Source of the DNA: Chryseobacterium sp. OV279
Lineage (GTDB): Bacteria; Bacteroidota; Bacteroidia; Flavobacteriales; Weeksellaceae
DNA length: 64,000 bases
Assembly (NCBI RefSeq): GCF_900128945.1
Contig: NZ_FQUD01000001.1
Coordinates: 496,001 to 560,000 of the forward strand
Reading direction: 5' to 3'
Translations under genes and position numbers: made by a program
In this document: piece by piece, positions 6,731-16,380 of the stretch
Layout: each line of letters opens with the position of its first letter
How positions within the stretch are numbered: the stretch's first letter is position 1
Notes under the pieces: generated by a model
The model's database searches: none
What the model saw: the letters and a program-made list of their open reading frames with translations, nothing else
What the model was told of the DNA's origin: nothing

Positions 6731-7588
6731 CTATAATACGTTTAACGTCTGTTCTTTAATTTTTTCCAAATCATCTTTCATCATGACCACCAGTTTCTGG
6801 ATTTCTGCATGATTGGCTTTTGACCCTAAAGTATTGATCTCTCTTCCGATTTCCTGAGAAATAAAACCAAGTTTTTTTCCGTTGAAATCTTCATTGTCCA
6901 TCACTTCTTTGTAGTATTTCAAATGCTGGGTAAGCCTTACCTTTTCCTCTGCAATATCAAGTTTCTCTGTGAAATAAGCCATTTCCTGATAGAAACGGGT
7001 CTCGTCTACATTTTCAAACTCTTTTAGAGATTTCTGATAACGCTCTTTTACCGCAATGATTCTTTCTTCTTCAAAAGGAATAACTTCTGAAAGGTATTTG
7101 TCAATATTCTGGATATTTCTTTCCAGTTCTTCGTGCAGGATACCTCCTTCCGTTTTTCTGAATTCCATGAAACGGTCTACCGATGCGTGAACGATTTTTG
7201 CCAGAGCTTCCCATTCACCCTCCGTAAGTTCGTCAGGTCTTGAAGAAATCGCATCCGGAAGTCTTACCGCCATTTTCAGATATTCAAAGTCTGGCCCGTC
7301 TGAAGCGATGTTACGAAGCTCATTCATATAAGAGTCAATTAAACTCCTGTTGATTTTCACGTCGTTTGTCTCTTCAAGGTTCTCCAGATTGATGTAGCAG
7401 TCTACCTTTCCTCGGATAATCCTGTCGTTAAGAATTTTTCTGATCTCGAATTCCTTTTCTTTATAACGTAAAGGAACTTTAATATTTAAATCAAAGCTTT
7501 TGCTGTTCAAGGATTTAATATCTATTGAGATCTTTTTCCCTTCAAAAACACCTTCGGCTCTGCCGAATCCGGTCATTGATAAAATCAT
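6731..7588 (-). CDS. YicC/YloC family endoribonuclease
   Basis: The 285-residue protein begins MILSMTGFGRAEG, the start of the YicC N-terminal domain, and ends in the DUF1732 domain (GKKLGFISQEIGREINTLG, then SKANHAEIQ and a C-terminal helix). E. coli YicC acts as an endoribonuclease on some small RNAs; the role here is inferred from the family. First gene of the yicC-gmk-nadA run, 43 bases from divergent miaA. A minus-strand TATCTTTG box lies just upstream. Confidence 0.9.
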   Translation of the reverse strand: MILSMTGFGRAEGVFEGKKISIDIKSLNSKSFDLNIKVPLRYKEKEFEIRKILNDRIIRGKVDCYINLENLEETNDVKINRSLIDSYMNELRNIASDGPDFEYLKMAVRLPDAISSRPDELTEGEWEALAKIVHASVDRFMEFRKTEGGILHEELERNIQNIDKYLSEVIPFEEERIIAVKERYQKSLKEFENVDETRFYQEMAYFTEKLDIAEEKVRLTQHLKYYKEVMDNEDFNGKKLGFISQEIGREINTLGSKANHAEIQKLVVMMKDDLEKIKEQTLNVL

Positions 7589-7605
7589 AGTTTTTTATTG
7601 TTGTA

Positions 7606-7613
7606 CAAAGATA
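7606..7613 (-). promoter_or_regulatory. -7 box TATCTTTG upstream of yicC
   Basis: Exact match to the Bacteroidota TAnnTTTG element, 18 bases before the yicC start. I found no TTG at the expected distance, so only the -7 half is supported. Confidence 0.5.
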
Positions 7614-7631
7614 AACATTTAAATTAGCACT

Positions 7632-8543
7632 GTGAAAAAATTGATTTCTGTTGTAGGCCCCACCGGAATAGGTAAAACGAGACTGGCCATTGATCTGGCC
7701 AACCATTTCAATACGGAAATTGTTTCCTGCGATTCCCGTCAGTTTTTTAAAGAAATGAAAATCGGTACTGCATCACCTTCGGAAGAAGAACTGGCGCAGG
7801 CACCTCATCATTTTATTGGGAATCTTTCGGTTCGGGACTATTATTCTATCGGGCAGTATGAGGAAGATGCTTTAAAAAAACTTAATGAACTTTTTGTCAA
7901 TCATGACACCGTCATTTTGGTAGGTGGAAGCATGATGTATGAAAAAGCAGTGATTGAGGGGTTGAATGATCTGCCGGAAGCGGATGAAAACAATCAGAAA
8001 AAACTTCAGGACATACTGGATACGGAAGGAATCGAAAAACTTCAGCAGATTCTTAAAGAGCTCGATCCCGAGTATTTTGAAGTGGTAGATTTTCACAATC
8101 ACCGAAGACTTTTACGCGCTATTGACGTGATCTGGCAGACGGATAAAAAATATTCCGAACAGATTGCTGTCTCCCAGGATTCCAGAGATTTCAATGTGAT
8201 CCGTATCGGAATTGAAGCTCCGAGAGAAGATCTGTATGACAGGATCAACAGAAGGGTAGATATCATGATGGAGAAAGGACTTTTGGCTGAGGCAGAAAGT
8301 TTGGAGGAATTTAAAGATCTTACCGCCTTGAAAACAGTAGGGTATTCTGAACTTTTCAAATATTTTGATGGAGAATGGGACCTTGACTTTGCCGTTTCCG
8401 AGATCAAAAAAAACAGCCGCAGATATGCAAAACGCCAGCTGACATGGTACAGAAAAGCGGATGATATTCACTATCTGTCATTGGGATATTCACAGGAAGA
8501 TTTTGATCGTTTAATTGAATTTATTTCCATCTCAAATCAATAG
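7632..8543 (+). CDS. miaA: tRNA dimethylallyltransferase
   Basis: Adds the dimethylallyl group to A37 of tRNAs that read UNN codons. The 303-residue protein has the P-loop GPTGIGKT at residues 9-16, SCDSRQFFKEMKIGTASPS (the DSRQ substrate motif) near 33-51, LVGGSMMY near 96-103, and the C-terminal KTVGYSELFKYF and YAKRQLTWYRK motifs. Start codon is GTG at 7632; the P-loop begins at residue 9, so no earlier start is needed. Transcribed away from yicC. Confidence 0.95.
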   Translation: MKKLISVVGPTGIGKTRLAIDLANHFNTEIVSCDSRQFFKEMKIGTASPSEEELAQAPHHFIGNLSVRDYYSIGQYEEDALKKLNELFVNHDTVILVGGSMMYEKAVIEGLNDLPEADENNQKKLQDILDTEGIEKLQQILKELDPEYFEVVDFHNHRRLLRAIDVIWQTDKKYSEQIAVSQDSRDFNVIRIGIEAPREDLYDRINRRVDIMMEKGLLAEAESLEEFKDLTALKTVGYSELFKYFDGEWDLDFAVSEIKKNSRRYAKRQLTWYRKADDIHYLSLGYSQEDFDRLIEFISISNQ

Positions 8544-8660
8544 AAAATTCATTCTATTTTAAAAATAATATCTATTTATAAAAAGTTTTATCGTTTTTTT
8601 TTATTTAAATTGGGCTTGAAAATAGGACGATTTCCAAACACAGTTTAAATCAATTGAATT

Positions 8661-9278
8661 ATGAAAAAACTAATTATATCGGGTTTGATACCTCTGATGA
8701 TCTTCACAAGCTGTGAAAGAGCTTCCAGCCAGGAAATCCAAAACGAGAATATTAAAAATAATGTTCAGAATACTGAAAACCCATTAGGCATTCCTCTCCC
8801 TTCAGAAATCAGCAGTACAGAGACGGTATGCATTCTGCTGCGTCATGCAGAAAAAGAAAATGTAGGAACAGATCCTGATCTTACCAGTGCCGGTAAACTG
8901 AGAGCAGAAGAATTGAAACGTTTACTGGGAAATGTTCATATAGATAATATTTATACTACAGCATACAATCGTACACGCCAAACAGCCATTCCACTGGCAG
9001 AGAGTAAAGGAATTGTTATTAAGGAATATGCGCCGGCTGCTACTTTTGCTGCCACTCAATTATTTATAAACAATATTCTTGCACAAAATCAGGGAAAAGT
9101 TGTTGTCATTGTCGGCCATTCCAATACAGTTCCTGAAATGGTAAAAGTGTTGAGTAATAATACGTTGAATGTGACCATCAGTGAGACACAGTTTGATAAT
9201 GTATTTATTACGAAAAACTCTGCAGCAGCGGGATCAGTGTTTGCGGTTCAAAAAAAGTTTGGACAAAGTACACCATAA
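8661..9278 (+). CDS. Histidine phosphatase family lipoprotein
   Basis: A 205-residue protein with a lipoprotein signal (MKKLIISGLIPLMIFTSCE, lipobox Cys18), so probably anchored to a membrane facing the periplasm or outside. The phosphoglycerate-mutase-like core has LLRHAEKEN (the RHG-type motif with phospho-acceptor His, here RHA), YTTAYNRTRQTA and VIVGHSN with the second catalytic His. This branch covers small-molecule phosphatases; the substrate is unknown. It stands alone between miaA and the efflux operon. Confidence 0.85.
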   Translation: MKKLIISGLIPLMIFTSCERASSQEIQNENIKNNVQNTENPLGIPLPSEISSTETVCILLRHAEKENVGTDPDLTSAGKLRAEELKRLLGNVHIDNIYTTAYNRTRQTAIPLAESKGIVIKEYAPAATFAATQLFINNILAQNQGKVVVIVGHSNTVPEMVKVLSNNTLNVTISETQFDNVFITKNSAAAGSVFAVQKKFGQSTP

Positions 9279-9292
9279 AACCTGAACTCTAT

Positions 9293-9326
9293 TAAAAAAA
9301 ATGCGGTCCCTGAAAAGAGACCGCAC
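9293..9326 (-). terminator. Terminator of the efflux operon
   Basis: Read on the minus strand: stem TGCGGTC / GACCGCA followed by a run of eight T, 24 bases after the outer-membrane factor stop. Confidence 0.85.
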
Positions 9327-9349
9327 TAAAAACAATATAATTAAATTTA

Positions 9350-10762
9350 CTACTTCCAACCGCCGCCAAGCGCTCTGTAAAGATCTACAATGCTGCTCAG
9401 TCTCTGTCTTTTTACGGACGCAAGATTCAGTTCAGCCTGCAGAGAATTTCCCTGAGCTGTAATCACTTCTAAGTAATTGGCCATACCGCCTTTGTAAAGC
9501 ATTTCTGCACTTTTTATTCCGTTTTTCAACGTGGTTACCTGATCTGTTGCTTTCTGTTCCTGAACTTTTAAACTTTCATTAGAAACCAAAGCATCAGAAA
9601 CTTCGCCTACTGCATTTAAAACAGACTGGCGGAAAGCCAGCACGTTTTTCTCTCTCTGGATTTTAGCTACATTCAGATCCGTTTTCAATTGTCTTTTCTG
9701 GAAAATAGGCTGAGTAATTCCTCCCAATACAGATCCGAACAATGAAGCCGGAATCTGGAACCAGTTATCAATTTTAAATGAATTCACACCACCATTAGCT
9801 GTGATTTTCAAAGCAGGATACATATTCGCCTGAGCAATTCCTACCATTGAATTGGATTCCAACAAAACCAGTTCCTGCTGACGGACATCCGGACGACGGC
9901 TTACCATCGCGGCAGGAAGACCCGTTGAAATAGTCTGTGGCAGAGAAGTATCAGACATTTCAATCGTTCTGTTCACTTTGTTTGGATTTTCACCCACAAG
10001 AATACTTAAAGCATTTTCCTGGATGGCAATATTTTGCTCCAACTGAGTGATCAGAAGTTCTGTAGATTGTTTCTGAGCTGTTGCCTGCTGAACCCCTAAA
10101 GAAGTCGTATCTCCACTTTGCCACATTTTTTCAGTAATGGAAAGCGTATTGGTGCTTAATTCCAGGTTTGATTTTGCGATCTGAATCTGTTTGTCAAGCA
10201 TCAATAAATTGTAATATCCTTGTGCAATCGCTGCTACGACCTGTGTCTGAACAGCTTTTGTTGCTTCATAAGTCTGCAGATACTGCATTCTTGAAACTTC
10301 CTGCTGGTTTTTAATTTTTCCCCAGATGTCAGCTTCCCATGAAAGGTTGAAGGCTGCATTATAATCCTCAACATGACTCTGACCTAAAAATGAATTTAAG
10401 CTTTTTCCGTTCATGCTGTTTTCCGATGGTTTTGAAATTTGCGCTGAAACGGCAAAACCTACATCCGGATACTGAAGATATTTTGCCTGTTTCAGTTTCT
10501 CCTGGGATGAAGCTACCTGTTTTAAAGCAATCTGAAGATCATAGTTATTTTTAATTCCTTTTTCAATCAAATCCTGTAAAATAGGATCGCTGAAAAACTG
10601 TTTCCATTCCAGGTTGGCAATACTGGCTGTATCAGCAGTAGCGGTGTATTGGAACTTTTCCGGAAGCTGAAGGTCAGGTTCGGTATATGCCAGTTTGGAC
10701 ACACACGACACCGCGCCTAAAGCTAATATAAGGGTTAAGATAAAATTCTTAATTCTTTTCAT
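9350..10762 (-). CDS. RND efflux outer-membrane factor (OprM/NodT family lipoprotein)
   Basis: Trimeric TolC-like channel that carries substrates across the outer membrane for the pump encoded just upstream. The start MKRIKNFILTLILALGAVSC is preferred over a frame opening 30 bases earlier because it gives a clean lipoprotein signal with lipobox Cys20. The product is about 470 residues with two outer-membrane-efflux repeats, including MVSRRPDVRQQELVL, the usual RPD-motif of NodT proteins, and many Ala/Gln-rich coiled-coil stretches. Last gene of the three-gene operon. Confidence 0.92.
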   Translation of the reverse strand: MKRIKNFILTLILALGAVSCVSKLAYTEPDLQLPEKFQYTATADTASIANLEWKQFFSDPILQDLIEKGIKNNYDLQIALKQVASSQEKLKQAKYLQYPDVGFAVSAQISKPSENSMNGKSLNSFLGQSHVEDYNAAFNLSWEADIWGKIKNQQEVSRMQYLQTYEATKAVQTQVVAAIAQGYYNLLMLDKQIQIAKSNLELSTNTLSITEKMWQSGDTTSLGVQQATAQKQSTELLITQLEQNIAIQENALSILVGENPNKVNRTIEMSDTSLPQTISTGLPAAMVSRRPDVRQQELVLLESNSMVGIAQANMYPALKITANGGVNSFKIDNWFQIPASLFGSVLGGITQPIFQKRQLKTDLNVAKIQREKNVLAFRQSVLNAVGEVSDALVSNESLKVQEQKATDQVTTLKNGIKSAEMLYKGGMANYLEVITAQGNSLQAELNLASVKRQRLSSIVDLYRALGGGWK

Positions 10763-10913
10763 AGTTTTAAATAGACTTTTAGTTGAATACAAAACTTTGA
10801 GCGGTTTTGTAAAGCAAAGAGGTCTTTAGTAGGAGAGTACTCTGCTTTTTTTATGATATTAGTTTGAATAGTTGCTTCTCTATGAAGCTCAAAGTTTTGT
10901 ATTTCAATATATA

Positions 10914-13900
10914 TTAATGAGCTGTGGTTAGAAGTTCTTCTTCCAATTTCTGTCTTTGAAGTCTTTTATTTTTTCTGCTCGGCATTTTTTCATGCAGATA
11001 CTGGAAAATCACATACATGACCGGGATGATGAAAATCCCGAATATCACTCCTGTAAGCATTCCTCCTACGGTACTGTACCCGATAGAGTGGTTACCTTTG
11101 GCTGAAGCTCCCTGCGTCCATACCAATGGAAGCATCCCCACGATAAAGGCGAAAGAGGTCATCAGGATCGGTCTCAAACGTAGTCTTGAAGCCTGCAGTG
11201 CAGATTCGATCAGGCTTTTACCTGCTTTTCTTCTCTGAACGGCAAATTCTACAATCAGGATGGCATTTTTAGCCAATAGCCCGACGAGCATGATTAATCC
11301 TACCTGAACATAAATATTATTATCAATTCCGGCTAATCCAGTGAAAGCAAATACTCCGAATATCCCGGTAGGAATGGTAAGAATAATGGCAAACGGTAGG
11401 ATATAACTTTCATACTGTGCTGCTAACAGGAAGTACACAAACAGGATACTTAAAAGGAAGACAAATACTGTCTGACCGCCCGTTTTGATCTCTTCACGGG
11501 TGATTCCCGTCCATTCGTAACCGTAACCTCTTGGAAGCGACTGTTTCGCAACTTCTTCTACCGCTTTGATGGCATCTCCGGTACTGTAACCAGGTTTTGG
11601 AGTTCCGTTGATCGTTACTGCGTTGAACAGGTTGTTTCTTGTCACTGTTTCAGGTCCGAAGGTTCTTTTTAAGGTGACCAGTGTTTTCGCCGGAACCATT
11701 TCTCCTGATTTATTTTTCACATAAATCCCTTCCAGAGAATTGATATCTGTACGGTAAGGAATATCTGCCTGAGCCATTACTCTGTAGTATTTCCCAAATC
11801 TGTTGAAATCTGAAACGAAACTACTTCCGTAATAGATCTGCATCGTCTGCATCAGTTCTGTGATAGAAACTCCCAATTGATTGGCTTTGTCAGCATCTAC
11901 ATCAATTGTATACTGAGGATTTCCTGCGGCATACGTTGTGAAAGCAAAGGCAATCTCCGGACGTTTCATCAGCTCTCCAATGAAGGCCTGAGTCGTTGTT
12001 CCCAATTGCTCAAAAGAACTGTTTGTTTTATCCTGAAGCATAAATTCAAACCCGGAAACGTTACCAAATCCCTGTACCGTTGGGAAGTTGAAGAAGAACG
12101 CGTTCGCATCTTTCACCTGACTTACTTTTCCTGTCAGAGCAGCTGCGATCTGGTCCGGATCTTTCATCTCGCCACGTTTATCGTAATCTTTAAGTTTAAT
12201 GAAACCTGCAGAATAGGGAGAAGCATTGGCGTTACTGATAAAGTTCATTCCGTCTGCTACCCAAAGGTGGTTGGTAGCTTTTTCACCATTGATGATCTTA
12301 TCGATCTGCGCGGTAGCTCTGTGGGTTCTTTCCAGTGAACTTCCCGGAGGCGTGTTAACTGCATAAAGAACGAATCCCTGGTCTTCAGTAGGAATAAATC
12401 CTGACGGTGCTTTTTTAATTAAGAAAACACTTGCAGCGGTAATTACTACTAATCCTCCTATCGCAACCCATTTATTTTTAATCAAAAACTTAAGGCTGTA
12501 AATATATTTACGGGTCATATTATTAAAGGCCACGTTGAATGCGTTGAAGAATCTTGCTCCAAATCCTTTTTTAAGACCGTGTTCCCCATGTTCTCCCTGA
12601 GGATCATTTAAGAACATTGCGCATAAAGCCGGGCTTAATGTTAAGGCATTCACCGCAGAAATCAGGATGGCAATCACAAGAGTAAAGGCAAACTGTCTGT
12701 AGAAAACCCCTGCAGGACCCTGCATGAAACCTACCGGAATAAATACGGCACACATCACCAAAGTAATGGAAATAATAGCCCCGGAAATTTCACTCATAGA
12801 GTTTGTCGTTGCCTGATCTACCGGCATTCCTGTCTGTTCCATTTTGGAATGGACGGCTTCCACCACAACGATGGCATCATCCACCACAATACCGATGGCG
12901 AGTACCAATGCAAACAAGGTAAGCATGTTGATACTGAATCCAAACAGCTGAAGGAAGAAGAAGGTTCCGATAATCGCAACCGGTACCGCAATAGCCGGAA
13001 TCAATGTTGATCTGAAATCCTGAAGGAAAATATACACGACAAGAAATACCAGGATAAATGCAATCACCAAAGTTTCAACAACCTGATGGATAGAAGCATC
13101 CAGGAAATCCTTGGAATTGTACATGATGATCGGCTCAACTCCTTTTGGAAGGGTAGTTTTCATCTGATCAACCTGTTTTTCAATTTCAGTTAAGATTTCA
13201 TTCGCGTTGGAACCTGCAGTCTGAAGAATCGCAAATCCGGCAACCGGTTTTCCATCTACTCTGTTGGTCGCTGTATACGTATAAGAACCGAATTCTACTC
13301 TCGCTACATCTTTTAATCTTAAGAATGATCCGTCATTATTCGCTTTGATGGCGATATTTTCGTAATCTTCATTCTTGCTCAATTTTCCTTTATATTTAAG
13401 GATATACTCGTAGGTTTCCTTACTTCCCTGGCCTAAACGTCCCGGAGCAGCTTCAAGATTGTGATCTTTAACTGCCGCAAGTACTTCCTGTGGTGAAAGA
13501 TTGTTGGCTGCCAGTCTGTCCGGCTTCAGCCATAGTCTCATGGAATAATCTCTCGTTCCGAAAACCTGAGCCTGTGCAACTCCCGGAATACGCTGTATCT
13601 GTGGAATTACGTTGATTTTAAGGTAATTCTGTAAGAAAAGTTCATCATATTGTTTCGGATCATCACTGCTCAGTCCCATGAACATAATCATACTGTTCTG
13701 AACTTTCTGTGTGGAAATCCCCGCCTGTACCACTTCCTGAGGAAGCTGGCTCATCGCTTTCGATACCCTGTTCTGTACGTTTACTGCAGCATTATCGGCA
13801 TCAGCTCCCTGTTTGAAATAAACACTCAGGGTCATGGTACCGTCATTACTGGAGTTGGAGGTCATATAGGTCATATTCTCCACTCCGTTCACGGCTTCTT

Positions 13901-14096
13901 CAATAGGGGTGGCTACCGAACGGGCAACTACCTCAGCATTAGCTCCCGGATAGAAAGCCGTTACCTGAACGCTCGGTGGAGCAATATCGGGGAAGAGGGC
14001 AATCGGTAAATTAAAGAGGGACAGCGCCCCCAATAATAGGAGTATTATGGAGATGACCGTTGAAAGTACCGGTCTTTCTATAAATTGTTTTAACAT
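10914..14096 (-). CDS. RND multidrug efflux permease (AcrB/HAE1 family)
   Basis: Inner-membrane proton-driven pump of 1060 residues, the usual size for HAE1 proteins. Twelve membrane segments arranged 1 plus 5 plus 1 plus 5 around two large periplasmic loops are evident. The start MLKQFIERPVLSTVISIILLLLG is the classic first helix. ALVLAIGIVVDDAIVVVEAV (near 400) carries the paired Asp of the proton relay. Gly-rich loop stretches such as PGSSLERTHRA match drug-binding porter domains. The 40-base gap to the adaptor gene supports one transcript. Substrates cannot be read from the sequence. Confidence 0.96.
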   Translation of the reverse strand: MLKQFIERPVLSTVISIILLLLGALSLFNLPIALFPDIAPPSVQVTAFYPGANAEVVARSVATPIEEAVNGVENMTYMTSNSSNDGTMTLSVYFKQGADADNAAVNVQNRVSKAMSQLPQEVVQAGISTQKVQNSMIMFMGLSSDDPKQYDELFLQNYLKINVIPQIQRIPGVAQAQVFGTRDYSMRLWLKPDRLAANNLSPQEVLAAVKDHNLEAAPGRLGQGSKETYEYILKYKGKLSKNEDYENIAIKANNDGSFLRLKDVARVEFGSYTYTATNRVDGKPVAGFAILQTAGSNANEILTEIEKQVDQMKTTLPKGVEPIIMYNSKDFLDASIHQVVETLVIAFILVFLVVYIFLQDFRSTLIPAIAVPVAIIGTFFFLQLFGFSINMLTLFALVLAIGIVVDDAIVVVEAVHSKMEQTGMPVDQATTNSMSEISGAIISITLVMCAVFIPVGFMQGPAGVFYRQFAFTLVIAILISAVNALTLSPALCAMFLNDPQGEHGEHGLKKGFGARFFNAFNVAFNNMTRKYIYSLKFLIKNKWVAIGGLVVITAASVFLIKKAPSGFIPTEDQGFVLYAVNTPPGSSLERTHRATAQIDKIINGEKATNHLWVADGMNFISNANASPYSAGFIKLKDYDKRGEMKDPDQIAAALTGKVSQVKDANAFFFNFPTVQGFGNVSGFEFMLQDKTNSSFEQLGTTTQAFIGELMKRPEIAFAFTTYAAGNPQYTIDVDADKANQLGVSITELMQTMQIYYGSSFVSDFNRFGKYYRVMAQADIPYRTDINSLEGIYVKNKSGEMVPAKTLVTLKRTFGPETVTRNNLFNAVTINGTPKPGYSTGDAIKAVEEVAKQSLPRGYGYEWTGITREEIKTGGQTVFVFLLSILFVYFLLAAQYESYILPFAIILTIPTGIFGVFAFTGLAGIDNNIYVQVGLIMLVGLLAKNAILIVEFAVQRRKAGKSLIESALQASRLRLRPILMTSFAFIVGMLPLVWTQGASAKGNHSIGYSTVGGMLTGVIFGIFIIPVMYVIFQYLHEKMPSRKNKRLQRQKLEEELLTTAH

Positions 14097-14136
14097 AAGA
14101 AGTTTATTTTTTTAAGTCTTCTGTATTCGGAATAGA

Positions 14137-15297
14137 TTACAAAGGTCTGGCTCTCAATAAGCTGTCAGAAGAGATTGCTTTTGGCTTGACAGAAGCACCA
14201 TCCTTCAACGCTCCGATTCCGGTGTACACGATTTTTTCTCCCGGAGCAACTCCTTCAGAAATAAAGTAATAGTTTTCTGTTTTTCCTGAGACTTTAATCG
14301 GCTTGCTGGTTACTTTGTTGTCTTTACCTAAGATATATACGTAGGTCTTGTCCTGAATTTCAAAAGTAGATTCCTGTGGAATGATCAGGGCATTGGAAAG
14401 CATCTGAGGCATACGCACTCTTCCTGTATTTCCGGTTCTTAAAGCTCCCTGCGCATTAGGGAAAACGGCACGAACGCTGATGGCTCCTGTAGTTTTATCA
14501 AACTGACCGTCTACAATGCTCATTTTTCCTTTTTGTGGGTAAATGCTGTTATCTGCGATCACCAGATCTACCATTGGCATATTCTTCAGCTTTTCATCTA
14601 AAGTAGCTCCCGGATATTTCTTCTGAAACGCGATGAAATCCAGTTCGCTTAAAGAGAAGTAAGCATAAATTTCACTGATGTCCGACAGTAATGTCAATGG
14701 ATTAACATCTGTTCTTGAAATCAGGCTTCCTTTTTTGAAAGGAATTCTTCCGATGTATCCGCTTACCGGTGCTGTGATCGTTGTAAATCCTACATTGATC
14801 CTTGCGTTTCCTACTGAAGCTCTGGCCTGTGATGAAGCGGCAACGGCAGCAGCATAATTGGCTTTTGCGGTTTTAAGCTGTACATCGGAAACTACTTTTG
14901 CAGCTACCAGCGGCTGAAGTCTGTCAACTTCCACTTTAGCCTTTTCGATATTGGCATTGGCAGCCTGAAGATTGGCCTGCGCCATATTCACCTGCTCGCC
15001 ATACGCTCTTGAATCTATTTTAAATAATGGCTGTCCGGCTCTTACGTAAGAACCTTCTTCCACATAGATTCTGTCCAGGTATCCGTCTACCTGAGATCTG
15101 ATCTCTACATTGTTTTTACCTTCCAGTGCGGTAGGAAATTCCTGATATGTTGTCGCTGGAGATGTGATCACGGTGTAAACCGGAAGTTCCGGAGCAGGCG
15201 GTGCTGCATTGGAACCTTCTGCTGCTTGGGTACAGTTCTGCAAAAGGATAATACTTGATATAAGTACGATAAACCTTATTTTTCCAGGTATTTTCAT
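14137..15297 (-). CDS. RND efflux periplasmic adaptor (AcrA/HlyD family lipoprotein)
   Basis: Membrane-fusion protein bridging permease and outer-membrane channel. The 386-residue product begins with a lipoprotein signal (lipobox LLQNC, Cys22), followed by the lipoyl half-motif VDGYLDRIYVEEGSYVRAGQ, a short alpha-hairpin (QANLQAANANIEKAK and after), the second lipoyl half TTITAPVSGYIGRIPF, and beta-barrel and membrane-proximal domains. First gene of the pump operon. Its upstream region holds three CTAACnGTGTTAA sites, so it is probably repressed by the TetR protein encoded upstream. Confidence 0.94.
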   Translation of the reverse strand: MKIPGKIRFIVLISSIILLQNCTQAAEGSNAAPPAPELPVYTVITSPATTYQEFPTALEGKNNVEIRSQVDGYLDRIYVEEGSYVRAGQPLFKIDSRAYGEQVNMAQANLQAANANIEKAKVEVDRLQPLVAAKVVSDVQLKTAKANYAAAVAASSQARASVGNARINVGFTTITAPVSGYIGRIPFKKGSLISRTDVNPLTLLSDISEIYAYFSLSELDFIAFQKKYPGATLDEKLKNMPMVDLVIADNSIYPQKGKMSIVDGQFDKTTGAISVRAVFPNAQGALRTGNTGRVRMPQMLSNALIIPQESTFEIQDKTYVYILGKDNKVTSKPIKVSGKTENYYFISEGVAPGEKIVYTGIGALKDGASVKPKAISSDSLLRARPL

Positions 15298-15370
15298 TGT
15301 GGGTTTAATTTTTTTAATGAAGTGTTAGATTTAAGTAATAGTGTTTTTTAAATTAATTCTGATATATTTC

Positions 15371-15383
15371 CTAACGGTGTTAA
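15371..15383. promoter_or_regulatory. TetR operator-like site 1 (CTAACGGTGTTAA)
   Basis: One of four copies of CTAACnGTGTTAR around the pump and regulator genes. It is the copy closest to the adaptor start, about 74 bases upstream. Confidence 0.7.
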
Positions 15384-15510
15384 TATTAAGTTCAAAAAAA
15401 ATTTCAGAATTTTTAATAAAGGAGTCAGATCGTCATTTTCATAAGTGCTGTCTGTTTTTTAATGTTGAATGTATGGATAAGTGAGGTGTATTAATTGAGT
15501 GTTAATTTAT

Positions 15511-15523
15511 CTAACAGTGTTAA
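15511..15523. promoter_or_regulatory. TetR operator-like site 2 (CTAACAGTGTTAA)
   Basis: Second copy, differing from the palindromic site before tetR only in the final base. A looser TTAATTGAGTGTTAA lies just before it at 15491-15505. Confidence 0.7.
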
Positions 15524-15624
15524 GTGATTGATAAAAGCTGTCCTGAAATTTTGAATTATAGTTTCCATGTTACTTTTTTTAGTTTTTTAACTGAATATTT
15601 TACCGAAATTCGATGTTATTTTTC

Positions 15625-15637
15625 CTAACGGTGTTAA
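15625..15637. promoter_or_regulatory. TetR operator-like site 3 (CTAACGGTGTTAA)
   Basis: Third copy, identical to site 1, only 19 bases beyond the regulator's stop codon; the flanking bases (TTCCTAACGGTGTTAAT) are shared with site 1 as well. Confidence 0.7.
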
Positions 15638-15656
15638 TTTTTGGTTCAAAAAAAAT

Positions 15657-16253
15657 TTACAAAGACTTAACGAAAGCTGAAACCGTTTCGTCTAAAGTCG
15701 TTTTATTCATCGTAGAAGGAATATCTGTATTTCGCATCATCATAATAGAGATCAAACCGTGCACCGCAGAAAATAAAGCGTGAGACATATGACAGGCATT
15801 GTCCGGATTGGATCCGTTCTTTTTAATGATGTTGAAGGTACACTCATAGATCAGGTCCTGGAATGACGAAAATTCTTCTTTCATCTGGCCCTTACCGCTA
15901 CACTGCATTCCCAAACCGAACATCAGCTGATAGTATTCTTTATTTTTAAAAGCAAAATCCCAGTAAGCATCTACGATGGCCGTAAGCTGCTCTTCCGGAG
16001 TTTCAAATTTCTGCTGAGCTTTTAACAGCTCTATATGAAGACAGTGAAAACCATTGATAGAAATTTCATACAAAATGGCTTCTTTGTTTTCAAAATAATC
16101 ATACACTACAGGAGCACTGTACTCAATGGCATCTGCAATTTTACGCATCGAAAGTGATGCCCAGCCCTCTGTTTTAGCCAAACCGAAAGCCGCCTGCAAA
16201 ATATTTGCACGTATGGATTCTTTCTCTCTTTGACGACGTTCATGTAGGCCCAT
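15657..16253 (-). CDS. TetR/AcrR family transcriptional regulator
   Basis: A 198-residue repressor-type protein. The N-terminal helix-turn-helix spans about residues 10-60 (SLSMRKIADAIEYSAPVVYDYF, in the usual TetR form with NKEAI after it); the C-terminal half is a ligand domain of the kind common in Bacteroidota efflux regulators. It lies upstream of and codirectional with the RND pump. A perfect inverted repeat sits 14 bases before its start and three related sites precede the pump, so autorepression plus control of the pump is the likely role. The inducer is unknown. Confidence 0.92.
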   Translation of the reverse strand: MGLHERRQREKESIRANILQAAFGLAKTEGWASLSMRKIADAIEYSAPVVYDYFENKEAILYEISINGFHCLHIELLKAQQKFETPEEQLTAIVDAYWDFAFKNKEYYQLMFGLGMQCSGKGQMKEEFSSFQDLIYECTFNIIKKNGSNPDNACHMSHALFSAVHGLISIMMMRNTDIPSTMNKTTLDETVSAFVKSL

Positions 16254-16266
16254 GATTTTTTATTTA

Positions 16267-16279
16267 CTAACAGTGTTAG
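16267..16279. promoter_or_regulatory. TetR operator-like site 4, perfect palindrome (CTAACAGTGTTAG)
   Basis: Six-base arms CTAACA / TGTTAG around one central base, immediately before the regulator gene. It serves as the reference for the other three sites and suggests autoregulation. Confidence 0.75.
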
Positions 16280-16380
16280 CAAAACTACAAACTTTTAAGT
16301 ATATCTTCCAAATAATATTTGATAATTAACATAAGTTCATGAGATAACATTTCGGTTTTTATCGTGAAGTAAGGAAGTCA

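Larger units (their letters stand above)
15298..15656 (-). promoter_or_regulatory. Regulatory region of the efflux operon
   Basis: A 359-base spacer between tetR-type gene and adaptor gene. It contains three near-identical operator-like sites and no credible coding frame; the rest is AT-rich. The operon promoter should be here but no box fits well enough to assign. Confidence 0.6.

Noticed and set aside
8099..8471. Minus-strand frames within miaA
   Set aside because: The miaA motifs on the plus strand explain the openness of this region.
11877..12338. 153-codon plus-strand frame inside the RND permease gene
   Set aside because: Shadow of the opposite-strand pump gene; Ser/Cys/Arg-rich translation without domain features.
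13650..14009. 119-codon plus-strand frame inside the RND permease gene
   Set aside because: Shadow of the opposite strand; no independent promoter or homology signal.
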